Assembly (NCBI RefSeq): GCF_963576615.1
Contig: NC_088711.1
Location: forward strand, 33,344,121 to 33,408,120
Length of the DNA stretch: 64,000 bases
From: Watersipora subatra
Lineage: Eukaryota; Bryozoa; Gymnolaemata; Cheilostomatida; Watersiporidae
Reading direction: 5' to 3'
Shown here: one piece after another, positions 1 through 11,060 of the stretch
How positions within the stretch are numbered: the stretch's first letter is position 1
Layout: every line of letters starts with the position of its first letter
Position numbers and translations under genes: made by a program
The notes under the pieces: model-generated
Told to the model about the DNA's origin: nothing
Seen by the model: the letters and a program-made list of their open reading frames with translations, nothing else
Databases searched by the model: none

Positions 1-689
1 AATTTTAGCTATCGGCCTACGGCCAGCCATTTCAACAAAAAATTCCAATATTGCTTCATTATATGTAAACAATATTTTTTCAATTTCAAACTCATCTAGA
101 ACATTTTTGTTACATATTTTATATTTTTAATATGTTAAAAACGCTGCCATGCAATAAATTCAATGTACATGTATTTGTACTTTGTGTATTGATAAAGCAA
201 TGTGCTACGATCGCTACGAAACGATCTTCTACAACGTTCCTTACTCTTACAAAACTATTACTTTCACCACCATAAGAGTGAGTGCTGCTACAGTGTATTT
301 TACTTATTTGTGTAATCACGAAAACCTGAATCAGCTATTTCAGCAACATAATTGAAATTCTTGCATAAAAGTGTGTGTGTGTTCGAAAAAGGTTACTATT
401 CCACCAAAAGATATCCATCAAAACTTTAAAAATGACGATACTATTATCTCAAAATACTGGTACAAATGTAAAAACGAGATTTCGTACTTTGTCTGACCGA
501 AAGGAGAGAGAATGTCGAGACTCTTCTCACGAATACAGTATACTTGTTTGTGCGGAAAGAATATAGTAATTAAACCTTACGAAAAATATTTCTTAACAGG
601 GGCGTCGTAACGCGTGGCGGTATCAGTAAAATAATCAGCATGCGCTAAAGCTATATCTACAGCCGGAATGCAGACAGACGACAAACATA
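1..689. other. AT-rich stretch, no gene seen
   Basis: I see no convincing exon here. The short open frames lack splice context and recognisable motifs. A microsatellite-like TATA-rich patch near 700-735 marks the start of the SINE-like repeat that follows. Confidence 0.4.
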
Positions 690-1092
690 CTTTGAGAAAT
701 ATATGTATAGATACATCTATATATATATTTTTCAAAGTTTGTGAGGATGTGTATATGTGTATGCGTGTCTAGCTATAGCAATTAAAATTTTAGAATAAAG
801 AATCCGTAAAGCAGATTTGATCTCGCAACCTCCCGTTCACCAGACCGACACCTTTCTAACTAAACCACGCAAGCTTGATATCTTTGCCAGGAAATATGTG
901 CCGCTATACGGGAGCAAATAGGTGACCGCAAAGTCATGACATAAAGTAGATAGCTCTTGTTAGTAAGCTTACTCAAATCATCAATTGGCAATGCGCTAGA
1001 CTAACAACAAGTGGCAGGCAACTTTTATTACAGCTCATTGTTTATAAGCTGATTTTGAATACCCGAGCAACGCTGGATAGCACAGCTAGCAC
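690..1092 (-). repeat. SINE-like repeat copy
   Basis: On the plus strand this copy begins with an (ATAT)-rich tail preceded by ACTTTGAGAAATATATGTAT. It passes through a tRNA-like segment (about 815-880; on the minus strand it has a degenerate B-box-like core) and ends in ACCCGAGCAACGCTGGATAG followed by CACAGCTAGC. The same order of parts occurs at 57885-58285, and partial copies occur near 10.9, 35.4, 44.9, 56.8 and 60.6 kb. I infer a tRNA-derived SINE or a related non-autonomous element. Both ends are approximate. Confidence 0.6.
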
Positions 1093-1659
1093 ACCTATCT
1101 ACTATATAAACGGCAATCGTTGTCTGTGTGGGTGTCCGCCTTATAGAGTACCGTACCTTTCGGACTATCAGCGGCTACTAGGTATCTAGGGCACATTAAT
1201 GGGAATCTCCGGTTAGTACACGCCTCTATACATAACCTATTCATCGTTTGCCGTTTTCACACAAAAATGACGTAATAATTTCAACTCGATGGCTTTCTTT
1301 TAGCTTCATGACACGCGATGCTTTTTTGTCCTCGACGTATTAGGGCTAATTTGTTTTCGGCAAAACGATATCAACAATAGACTCTCTCGATATTAGAATT
1401 TGGCGATCAAATTTTATTAACTCTATGAAACACGACGCCGTTTTTGTGAACCTCTATTTCTGGCTTTTTTTAAGGTTCAATTGCTAAATCGCTGTTAAGG
1501 TCACTACTTTTCACGAGGACAATTGCATTATCTTGAGTAGGAATAGCATCTAGATTCTCTCACCTTCGATCTGACAAAGACACTACAATATTTTATTTTT
1601 ACATAACATATCGTCGTACCAGTATCGTCGTATTCAGAGTTTTGATGGATAGCTGTTGT
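1093..1659. other. Intergenic stretch, no gene seen
   Basis: Unique-looking AT-rich sequence. No ORF with coding character and no repeat that I can match elsewhere in the window. Confidence 0.35.
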
Positions 1660-2562
1660 TGAAACAGTAACTTTTTTATACACACACTTCTATGCAAGAA
1701 CTGTTATTATTAATTCAACATATTCACAAATTTTATTTTGTTTTCTCAGTTCGTATTAATTGTATCATTACCGAATCATCTCATATTGTAATCGTAGCAA
1801 AACAGACTCAATTTAGCTATTACTTGCTAATTATTTCACTGTTACATCTAAACCTTTTTATAGTCGTTTTATTTTTAAATTTTATTTGACCTGCACGAAA
1901 CATTTTTCTCATGATATGAAGTTTGAAAGTTACAGTTGTTTGACAAAGTTTGATAAACTTTACAGTTGTTTTTATTTTCTCTTTATTTCAACTACACAAA
2001 ACACTTTTCTCATGATACGTTACCTATCATGTTTTCTCATGTTACCGATGTAGTTTAAATGTTAGAATGGCAAATGTTGTTATATATGTTAAATACAAAT
2101 ATATTTTCTGTGCAAAGACTTTTTTATTACCCAGGTACAAGTACAGCTTATGGTGTAAAATGTTGAAAAAATACTTTACCGAAGTTGTTTTCTTGCCTTG
2201 GAGCGGATTAAAATTTACATTATTTTATTTTAATGGGAAAAATTGTTTCAGATCTCGAACAACTCGGTTTTCGAACCACCTTCTGGAACTGATTATGTTT
2301 GAGAACTGAGGTTCCACTATTCGTTATCAAATGATATAGGTCACTGAAAGTTATAAAATTTAAAATTTACATTAGTTTGAAAACCTTTACAGTTGTTTTA
2401 TTTTCTCTCGTAATTCATTTCAACTACACAAAACACTTCTTTCATGATATGTAGTTTGAAAGTTAGAATGGCAAATGTCGTTATATGTTAAAGACAAATC
2501 AATTTTCTGTGCAAAGACTTTTTTTACTACCCGGGCAACGCCGGGTAGCACAGCTAAGCTTG
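1660..2562 (+). repeat. Dispersed repeat family R1, two adjacent copies
   Basis: Two partial copies lie at about 1660-2115 and 2340-2562. They share phrases such as TTTCAACTACACAAAACACT, ATGTAGTTTGAAAGTTAGAA and CAAATCAATTTTCTGTGCAA. The second ends in CCCGGGCAACGCCGGGTAGC plus ACAGCT. Further copies are at 19380-20071, 31880-32240 and, reversed, 43766-44235. The terminal CCCGGGCAACGCCGGG is itself palindromic. No coding capacity is seen. The small ORFs in different copies resemble one another only because the DNA is repeated. Confidence 0.7.
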
Positions 2563-2950
2563 GGGCCGTGGCGTCACTCGGGGATGCGCGGAGACCTTTT
2601 TTGCCCCGAGTACAGCGAGAGTCTCCAGGCGCAGCTTTCCGGATGAAAGAGTTGGCGAGTGCGAGGCGATTGATTGCAAAGCAATTGAGTGCTAGGCAAT
2701 TGGTTGCGAGACGATTGGTTGCGAGTGCAAGGTGATTGATTGCAAGGCAAGTGCGAGGTGATTAATTGCAAGGCGAGTGCGAGGCGACTGATTGCGAGTG
2801 CAAGGCGATTGATTGCGAGGCGAGTGTGAGGTGATTGCGAGGCGATTGATTGCGAGGAAAGTGCAAGGCGATTGATTGCGAGGCGGGCCGATTGATTGCA
2901 AGGCAATTGATTGCGGGTGCGAAGCGATTGATTGCAAGAACGCGATTGTC
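2563..2950. repeat. GC-richer minisatellite, unit related to GCGATTGATTGCGAGG
   Basis: About 20 imperfect units of GCGATTGATTGCGAGG or GCAAGGCGAGTGCGAGG follow the R1 end. GC content is visibly higher than in the flanks. The frames open on both strands (Arg- and Ala-rich on plus, Asn/Gln/Ser/Pro-rich on minus) are products of the repeat, not genes. Confidence 0.8.
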
Positions 2951-3632
2951 AACTGCTCGGCGGGTAAAGACTGGTCAGCCGAGGCGGGGGCTCAGCGGCA
3001 GAAGTGCGCGATCGTCAACTGCAAATATAGACGAGGGTGAACGGATGCATGAATCTAGACACATGAATCTAGAATATTTACTAGATTTTACACGCATCAA
3101 GCTGTAAGACACATTGCAGATTTCCATTGTTCTCCCTAACATTGACATGTATATGTGCATGCATTATCTGATCAGGACAACAATTTCAGTAGACTGCATA
3201 TTTAGAGTTGTTTTACAGTATGAAAGACAACTCTCAATAAACCTTATGCTGCACGTGAATCTGTCCCTGTAGACGGTAATGCAGCTAGTACATGTATATA
3301 TGTGCTTATATACATGTATATACATGTGCAGTAGAAATTATACATGTACTGATGAAAGACTCTACATATGAAATTTTACATATACAAAACATATTTTGGT
3401 GAAGACATTCCTCTGACTTACAGGTGTTTTTCGATACATAAGGTTTTTTAAATTTAAGCCCATTGACAGGTGGGTTTCTATGAGAAGGATGCGACGACCA
3501 TTATTTCATCATCCAAAATAAACTAGAAATTCCCCTGTCATACAGCCCACGACCAAAGTAATAATGGAAAAAAGAAAGGGTACTGCTGCTTGTTGAAAAA
3601 GTAGTTCCAAAAGGTAAGAATTCTACAAAAGT

Positions 3633-3688
3633 AGAATTCTTTAGTTAGATGTTGTAGGCTTCGCCTACAACATCTACTAAAGAATTCT
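3633..3688. repeat. Near-perfect 26-bp hairpin
   Basis: The arm AGAATTCTTTAGTTAGATGT continues to TTGTAGGC and is mirrored by GCCTACAACATCTACTAAAG with a loop of only a few bases. It overlaps the 3' end of the small Arg-rich ORF at 3645-3869. It could be the end of a small inverted-repeat element. Confidence 0.75.
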
Positions 3689-3869
3689 CTGAATCAGATG
3701 AGTTGTTATTATTTTGAGTAGCGAGTTGTTGAACATTAGCATTTGATGTTGATGGTTGCTGTGAGGACCTTCTATTTCTCCTCCTCCTCCGTAATAATTG
3801 GGAGACACGTGGACGGCCAATGCGACGACGTGGTGTTCTGGGAGGTTGTATGTTCATGGTAGTTGTCAA
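3645..3869 (-). CDS. Possible Arg-rich ORF with AT-hook-like motif
   Basis: A 74-residue frame begins MTTTMNIQPPRTPRRRIGRP and continues with a run of Arg, then a Ser/Gln/Asn-rich segment and an acidic stretch. The RIGRPR core resembles an AT-hook (family knowledge), which fits a DNA-binding fragment or the N terminus of a transposon protein. Its last codons fall inside the hairpin at 3633-3688, so the C terminus may be accidental. No partner exon or polyadenylation signal was identified. I do not recognise the protein, and chance is a real alternative. Confidence 0.3.
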   Translation of the reverse strand: MTTTMNIQPPRTPRRRIGRPRVSQLLRRRRRNRRSSQQPSTSNANVQQLATQNNNNSSDSENSLVDVVGEAYNI

Positions 3870-5206
3870 GTTGTTTTGAAATGAAATTCAAAAGGTCAAT
3901 TATGCAAAACAAAAGGTTGTATAAAAATCAGGCCTAATCTACTACTATCTTAAACCTATGTTTTACAACAATAAAATAAATATTAATTCAAGCTGTAGAC
4001 CAAACCTACTGTATGTAATTTAACTAACAACAGCAATAAAGAAATATGTTTATTATATCTCTGAAATGCAATATTACAAGTAAAACGGCACGCTGCCATG
4101 TAATATACAGTTTGAAAGTTGGTTGTGTCGTGAATGTAGAATGGTTTTGACAGCGATATGTAACAGAAAGCAAGCATTAGCATTCATGCGTCTGGAAGTT
4201 TTCCGCAAACTGGAGTGAAATAAAGAAATATTCTTGTCATAAAGGGGCATTGTAGTTCCGTCCTAGCTTTTAGATAAGATGTAAAGAAATCTGGCTAATG
4301 TTCTAGGTAATTTAAAAAACTTCGGTAATTGGACAAAATACGTAGGCTGATAAACTGTGTACCACATTGTCTTACCTGTAAATTGGTCTACGCCTCAAAC
4401 AGTCTACGTTAATTACACAAACCTTCGGCAATTAAACAATGCTATAGACTGGCGAAATGTCCACGTTTTTCTCGTAAAATGCTGACGACTTAATATTTCT
4501 ACTCTCTGTCGCACGGCTTTATCGGTGTTTCATATGCCAGTGTTAACCGTAATTACAATAGGCTTGTAAATTTTTTATTTCGATTCAAGGCCGAATTAAT
4601 CTGTCTATTTATGCATAATCCGATCAGATGGGTTAGTTTTAGGGTTTTGCGGTATTCTTTCAAAGACTTGGTAACATATGTAAAAAGGTTTATATGTGTT
4701 TTGTATCGTTATTACATTTAAACGACTCTACACAAAAATGGTTAAATGTGTTGATGAGATTTCTGTACAAGGGTTTGCGACGGCCGTTAATGAATAATTT
4801 TCGAGATTTGTGTGCACATGTGCATTTATCATAAATCTCCCAACCAATCGCTTCGCTTGGTCGTGGGAATACATTGTTGAAAAATTCAACGAAATCTCTA
4901 AAATCATTGAAAAAAAACAAAGACCAAGTTCGACCAATCAGAACCAATCGGACTATCTCACACTTCAATAATGTTTGGCGCATGCATTTCAGAAAAAGTA
5001 TAGAAGTCAACAACAGCAAACACCGTTAAATCGATTATTCACAAAACGCCCGTCAACAGCCACTGTTGAGAATGCACAAAAGAAGCCGAGAGAAGACAAA
5101 GATACGTGTCGCGGTTAAAAGAAAAGAAAGTGAAATTTCAAAAATAAAGTTCATTTTAAATTTACTGCATATATTTTGGAATTTAGCTGTCAATCATTTG
5201 CTACCT
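3870..5206. other. Intergenic stretch, no gene seen
   Basis: AT-rich sequence with short frames on both strands (for example 4690-5019 minus and 5066-5266 plus) that show no motif, splice context or similarity to other parts of the window. Confidence 0.35.
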
Positions 5207-5602
5207 TCTCCCAGTTCCTCTGACCGCTGTCTTCCTATACCCTATGATCTTCACTTGTTCCTCTGACCGCTGTCTTCCTATACCCTATGATCTTCACTTG
5301 TTCCTCTGACCGCTGTCTTCCTATACCCTATGATCTTCACTTGTTCCTCTGACCGCTGTCTTCCTACACCCTATGATCTTCACTTGTTCCTCTGACCGCT
5401 GTCTTCCTACACCCTATGATCTTCACTTGTTCCTCTGACCGCTGTCTTCCTATACCCTATGATCTTCACTTGTTCCTCTGACCGCTGTCTTCCTATACCC
5501 TATGATCTTCACTTGTTCCTCTGACCGCTGTCTTCCTACACCCTATGATCTTCACTTAGCCACTCTGACCGCTGTCTTCCTATACCCTATGATCTTCACT
5601 TG
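5207..5602. repeat. 43-bp minisatellite, about nine copies
   Basis: TGACCGCTGTCTTCCTATAC recurs every 43 bp (5221, 5264 and so on), followed by CCTATGATCTTCACTTG. The units are nearly identical, differing mainly at TATACCC/TACACCC, so amplification is recent. The last unit ends in CACTTGGCC. Confidence 0.95.
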
Positions 5603-5985
5603 GCCAAACATAAACATATAGTTCATTGTTTCTATTTGTTATTTCTCTGTTCTTTCTTATTTATGATGCAGTAATATAATTCTAACATGTTTTTGTTGCA
5701 GACTTTAACAATAATTTATAATTTATACAAATACTACGTTCAAGTTTTGTGGAAGCTTGAAACGAATTAAGGCATTTATGAGGTCAAATTTGCTCTTACT
5801 TAAAAAATGTTTTTTTACAAAACAACTTTGCAAGTATAAGTTCTACTGTATGTATGTATTACATCAATTGAAACTTCTATTTAAAAGCTTGGCCTATTGC
5901 AAAAAAACATTTGCTACTGTCATACACATTAACCACATCAAAATACACTCGAGCCTCCCATATCTTGGTGGCTGCTACAAAATTT

Positions 5986-7365
5986 TTTTAAAGAATAGAG
6001 AAAGCATAATATTATTATGCTTTATTAGTTATCTTGAGGTGTTCTAAAACGTTCTAAATGTTCTAAAAAAAATCAAGGAGCTTGACCAACGAGAAGCTGA
6101 GATATAGCCAGCCAAACACAGGTCTACCTAATAACAAATCAGGAAAAACCTTCGAAAATCCTGAGAATTGTGACGTATGAAATCGACTTATTGGTCATGT
6201 GCCGGAGTTGCGCACCCTTACCGCCGTTACATATGATTGTTTTGGCTACGAAATGTGAAACGCATCTAGCGATAGTAAAGAATTTAGTCTAGCTCTGGTT
6301 TCTCAGGAAAATCAAGCAAACATTGTGTGGTGAAGGCATTTGCCCACAACCCCTCGCCATGATTTTTCAAAACAGAAGAGCAGATTTTGACTATTGTGCT
6401 TCAAATTTTAACGCGATCTCCACGGATATGCTCCGAAGATCCTCTCTCTGTTCAACGAACGGCGCGTGTATAGTCTATATGCGACATCCAGGATTTGCAG
6501 TTTGTTTAGAATAGGAAATGGCAATGTGAATTTTTGTTCATTCATCATTTTTCTACTGTGTACCTACTGCAGCATTCAGTTGATTTTCATGATTATCGTC
6601 ACTATTAACAGACTGTAAGTTCACTACAGCCATTATTTTAAAAAGAATAACTTGACTGTGCTGCTCTTGCTGTAAGAAAAGAAAATGATAACTTTTGATT
6701 TGATTTTTCTATTGATCTATTATCTTATCTATGATTATTTTTATGATTAATATAATAATCATAATGCAACTTATACAAAATAATAATATAACTGCATATA
6801 GAATAAATGATGTAACTAATATAATTTATAGAAAATTCCAAATGATAACCGAGATTGATGATTGATTTAATTGATTCCATTTATTAGCTATAGTTAAAAA
6901 ATCTGAACAGCGCTAAAGATGAGTCTGAATAGGGAAGCTAAGTAGGAGAACAACAAAACTGAGCTGAACTAGCAAGATAGCGAAATAATAGATGCGTGTA
7001 ATTATTTTATGCTAAAACTAATCTACACGTCAGAGGGACTGGTTCGGAATTCTCAGAGCAATGATTGTTAGGCCCAATTTGATTGTTCTATACTTCCAGG
7101 GATTAAACCAATTAAAACGCCGTGATTGTCATAGGAGAGCGCATTAGTTGGCTTAATTGACCAATGGCACACAAGTCGATTTCATACGTCATATATTGAT
7201 GATTACCAAAACACTTATGTTCTTTGGTAGACCTGTGTTTGGCTGGCTATATCTCAGCTTCTGGTTGGTCAATCTCCTTGATTCTTTTTTTAGAACATCA
7301 GTCAACGCCTCAAGATAAATAATAAAGCATAATAATATTATACTTTCTCTATTCTTTAAACGAAA
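5986..7365. mobile_element. Element with about 200-bp inverted-repeat arms
   Basis: The left arm (about 5986-6200; TTTAAAGAATAGAGAAAGCA, then AGCCAGCCAAACACAGGTCT and GACGTATGAAATCGACTT) is repeated in reverse complement at about 7160-7365. The arms differ by small indels. The interior (about 960 bp) has only the short frame 6323-6514 and no transposase signature. I infer a non-autonomous inverted-repeat transposon. No target-site duplication could be confirmed. Confidence 0.6.
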
Positions 7366-7636
7366 CTTCACATATCATCCTTATAACCAGCTGTTAAAAT
7401 GTAAAAACTTGAAAGTGGAGCTGATTGTCAACTATATAATGATAACAACTGTAACTTAATGTACATACGCTTTACCATTACTTTCGTGTGACAATCACAC
7501 AGCATCCACGGCAAAGGCTAGTACTAGTTATTTAATCTAGTCATCTTAAAGGTTGACTTGCAACAAAACTCACATTACAGTTATTTGGTATCAAAAGGTT
7601 CACTATGTCTTACTCTGCTGTGTTGTAGGTGCCAAA

Positions 7637-8452
7637 TACAGTGAAACACGGATAACTCAAACTTCAAGGGACCGAGCAAAAGTGTTAGAGTTATTAGAGC
7701 GTTCAAGTTATCAGGACAGTCATAAGTGCACGTATTTATCAGTAGACACATGCACATATACAAACTATATATCAATCAAAAGCATAGATTGCTTGTTGCA
7801 AGTTAAAGGGTCTCTCGTGTGAAGTTTTAAATATTTTTAATCAGAAAGTATAGATATTTTTCTATCACTTGAGATTTGTTTGTTGCTTTAGGTGATGTGA
7901 CTGCCAGGACGTTCTCAGATTAAAATTGGCAAAACTTGATCGCGGTTAAAACGCTCAGAAAAAATACATACGTATTTTTCTACCGAGCGTTTTAACCAAG
8001 ATCAATTTTGCAGTAAGTCAGTTATTACAAAACTGCTTTACTATTAAAAACCCATTATCAATTTTGCCGATATTACTTTAAAGTTATTCAAATTTTACCT
8101 CGCTTTTCTTGCATTCGGAGGGCTTATCGCTAAGCGGATGTTTGGTAAAATTGGTTTTTGCAAACCTTTAGAAAAGTCGTTAATGAAAATATTTGCCGAT
8201 GTTGGTAATAACGAGGCCTAAAAACTACTAAAAGTCGACGTTTATCTCTATGGCTTGGAATAAAGTGATATTCTAAAGCGATAGTAACAACCGTCTCTGT
8301 AGCCGTTTGGCAAAAAACTGTTTGAGTTAACGAAGTTTCGGTCGAGTTATCTAAAGCCATTTATCATTGCGTGGGAACGGACCAAGCAAATCCATTGGAG
8401 TTAACCATGTGTTTGATATATCCGAGGGCGATTTATCCGAGTTTCACTGTAT
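7637..8452. mobile_element. Nested pogo/Tc1-like MITE with TA duplication
   Basis: The insert starts CAGTGAAACACGGATAACTC and ends in GATTTATCCGAGTTTCACTG, its imperfect inverted repeat, flanked on both sides by TA. It interrupts the left arm of the 7546-9246 element, because joining the flanks restores sequence matching the right arm. TA target duplication and CAGT-type termini are typical of the Tc1/mariner/pogo superfamily. The 812-bp body has no transposase frame. Confidence 0.75.
7926..8010. repeat. Hairpin inside the pogo-like insert
   Basis: GATCGCGGTTAAAACGCTC and GAGCGTTTTAACCAAGATC form arms around a central ATACATACGTAT palindrome. The arms continue outward with an ATTGGCAAAACTT / AATTTTGCAG partial match. 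Confidence 0.65.
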
Positions 8453-9270
8453 ATGGAAATGTGATTACAAGCTCCTAAAAGCTCAAAAACGAACAGTTAA
8501 TCGCAGCCACTGAGACCGCCGTAGATTGGATTCGCTTTCCAAAACGGCTCAAATGGGACGTAGTTGCTACAGGATGGTTTCTGTTTACACTTTCATGCAC
8601 CCTTATTCGTCGAAATATTTTCACAAATATACTTCACGCATTCAATAAAACCATGTCTATTGTTCTTACGCGTCTGTTTTATCGTCATTGTAATGCTGTC
8701 ACTTTTAGCACCGATATCTTATAACTTACCGTAAAAAAATCATTAAACTTTTTAACCTTAGCTCGAAGAAGTACATATCATTGTCTGATAATCATGACGA
8801 GCCTGTTGGTTACCTGTGATAATCGAAAAGTGCTGCAAAAATTATTTGCGAAGTATTGGGTCATGTGATCAGATTACGACTTGACGATTGAATAATGCCA
8901 AAACCAAACTGTAAAGTAGCGAGCATCTATATTTGATAGGGGTCTTCGGTGAAAACCGAAGTGTTTGTCATAAACGAGTGCTACGACAAGTTTTATATTG
9001 AGCTTTTTATTGGCCTTTCAATTCACGTGAGAACATCACGTGACAAGACGATAACCAAACTGTAATGACTATGTCAGAGAAATAAACAGATTCCAATCTA
9101 CAGCAGCTTTTCGTTTTTGAGCTTTTAAGAGCTTGTAATCACATTTCCATATATTCTGCACCTACAACACAGCAGAGTAAGACATGGTGAATCTTTTGGT
9201 ACCAAATACACTGTAATGTGAATTTTATTGCAAGTCAACCTTTAAAGCGAGACAAAGTTATCCTAACACC

Positions 9271-9340
9271 ACTTACTTCTTTCCCTAAAGTGTATTGTAA
9301 TGGTCTACCATTACAATACACTTTAGGGAAATAAGTAAGT
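9271..9340. repeat. 34-bp-arm hairpin
   Basis: TTTCCCTAAAGTGTATTGTA, extended on both sides, is mirrored by TACAATACACTTTAGGGAAA with about two bases of loop. It lies just outside copy 1 of the long-inverted-repeat element. It may be a tiny fold-back element. Confidence 0.8.
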
Positions 9341-9413
9341 GATAATGTACCTACAAAACAAGAAATAAGTTTTGAGGAGCTGAAAGTATACCTTCTAGCT
9401 TGAGATCTGGTAC

Positions 9414-10188
9414 CTTCAAGTAAAGCAACTTATCATTAGATACTGAGGATTCCTGAGCAGAATCCTTAAACCTCGATTCATCCATGCAAAATGACAAGGG
9501 CAGCAAGTGGTTCTGGACGTTTCTGGTGTTTGTTTCTGGCTGAAAGTAGAATCATTTATCAAGATTTGTCAACATTATGATTGCTAAAGTTATAAAAATA
9601 AACTGAAAAAAGTTAATATAATTGGAGAGAATAATCGGTTTATAAAATCCAATTCTTTTGAAGTTTGCATTTCTAACATACATCTTCATAACCTCCCTCA
9701 AACTTGAACTTGTTTGTCAAGAACAAATTTGACTCTATCGGAATGGCAATTAACAATGGAATTAAAAAATAATATTAATAACGCAAGCATTAATGCGTAT
9801 AGGCGCATACAGAACTGCGTCCAATCATGAATCTTGTGAAACAAATTATCCCATGAGCGCTAAAACAAAGCCTAAAAACCTATTGGCTGAAACTTGGTTG
9901 TATGTTATTTAATTGTACTATTATCATGGCAAAACAGCTCATCAAAGGCTCACTTGTACTGGTCAAGGTGACACCTGAACAAAATACTTAAAAGCAGGAC
10001 CATATTTCCTAGTACTGCACTAAATCAGATACCGCGACTTTACGCTTGGTTGGAGTCACCACTGGTTTCTGAGGAGAAACTGCCTCCTCTTTTTCCCAGC
10101 CACACATCGGAGAAAGATGTGGAGGTCTTTCAGCACATTTATGTGGAGAGACATGCACATGGAGAGGCTGCATATTTTCTGTGTCCAT
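9414..10188 (-). CDS. Unrecognised gene fragment, two phase-compatible exons
   Basis: Exon A (10188 down to 10033) opens with ATG directly after a pyrimidine-rich acceptor (TTTATTCTCTAG) and encodes 52 residues starting MDTENMQPLHVHV. It ends at a GTATCT donor in phase 0. Exon B (9539 down to 9414) follows an acceptor CTACTTTCAG and encodes 42 residues (PETNTRNVQN at its start, KLLYLK at its end) before a GTACCA donor. Matching phases support splicing. The product is rich in Pro, Ser and His with a basic TPTKRK patch that could be a nuclear localisation signal. I do not recognise the family, and neither the 3' exons nor a promoter were found. Read unspliced, exon A runs seven codons into the intron to a stop at 10009-10011. 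Confidence 0.45.
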
Positions 10189-10351
10189 CTAGAGAATAAA
10201 CACCAAGCGTTAGTGACAGCAACACTTTTAACTATCACAGTCGACCTTTGTTAAAATAGATTCCGTTAGTTCGAATATCAAATATGATGGGAATGGTCTA
10301 CGATAATGGTAAGTTGTCTTTTATTATCAAGAGGTGAAATTTGACTTTGAA

Positions 10352-10510
10352 GGATTTGAAGCAAGGAACTTTTATCATATCTTCTGAAGTCGATGTTGTG
10401 ACTTGGCCAGAAGACACAGCAGATAACCCTGGCTACCTGGTGTTGACAGAAGAAATAGCTCAGGATGTTCTAGCCATTGAGAACAGACAACATTTTAGCG
10501 AAACTCTCTC
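10352..10510 (+). CDS. Candidate internal exon, unknown product
   Basis: The frame reads LKQGTFIISSEVDVVTWPED and then a segment ending HFSETLSL before a possible GTATAG donor at about 10511. Composition is coding-like (Glu, Asp, Val, Leu with varied codons), while the opposite strand is stopped. The acceptor is weak (TTTGAAG). It might belong with the plus-strand exon at 13094-13179, but I could not link them. It could also be a pseudogene fragment. Confidence 0.3.
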
Positions 10511-10904
10511 TCTTGTATAGGAATAACTTCATAATATGAATGGCTACATCGATTTGTCACCAGAAAGTGAGATGCAACAATATCATCAACATTTGAGTCC
10601 TCAAAGAAATTAATTATTACATGTAGACCAGATCAGCCAGAAAATCAAAAAAAATTTATTTCTTCTTGAAATTTGCTCATTCCGCCATTGCAAAAAATTG
10701 ACAAAAATGTCGATAACCCATGACGACGGCTACCCCAACCTTCTAAAAGTGGTTATCAGCCACCAACTTTTTCATAAGAAACCACCATATGTGTTGATAG
10801 TTAACGCCCATCACCTGAAGCTCACTAGCCATCAACATAAGATAGATAAATACTTACTTTACTTTTTTGCATCTATACTATAATTTTTTTCCCCAGGCTA
10901 AATA

Positions 10905-11060
10905 TCTTAAAGTACATGCATTATAGTTTAAAGGTTCTTAGTTCAAATCCATTGCAAACTGAATTTTTTGGTTTTTTGAAACTTGATGACTATAACTGGA
11001 CACCTGACAGACAAACAGACAAACAGACAAATGCTGAGATTTATATATATAGATATGACA
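10905..11060 (+). repeat. SINE-like repeat, partial copy
   Basis: Contains a B-box-like GTTCAAATCC (about 10940), the CTATAACTGGACACCTGACA stretch with ACAGACAAACAGACAAA, and a GAGATTTATATATATAGATA tail, as in the copies near 45.0 and 57.9 kb. Confidence 0.65.

Larger units (their letters stand above)
7546..9246. mobile_element. Long-terminal-inverted-repeat element, copy 1
   Basis: The left end TTAAAGGTTGACTTGCAACA is matched in reverse complement by the right end, which finishes GCAAGTCAACCTTTAAA. The arms extend about 140 bp (including AGAGCTTGTAATCACATTTC) but the left arm is interrupted by the nested element at 7639-8450. The core includes a small CTTCGGTGAAAACCGAAG hairpin. Copies 2 (14901-16605) and 3 (46985-47697) share arms and core. 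No transposase frame was seen, so it is probably a non-autonomous family. Confidence 0.75.
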
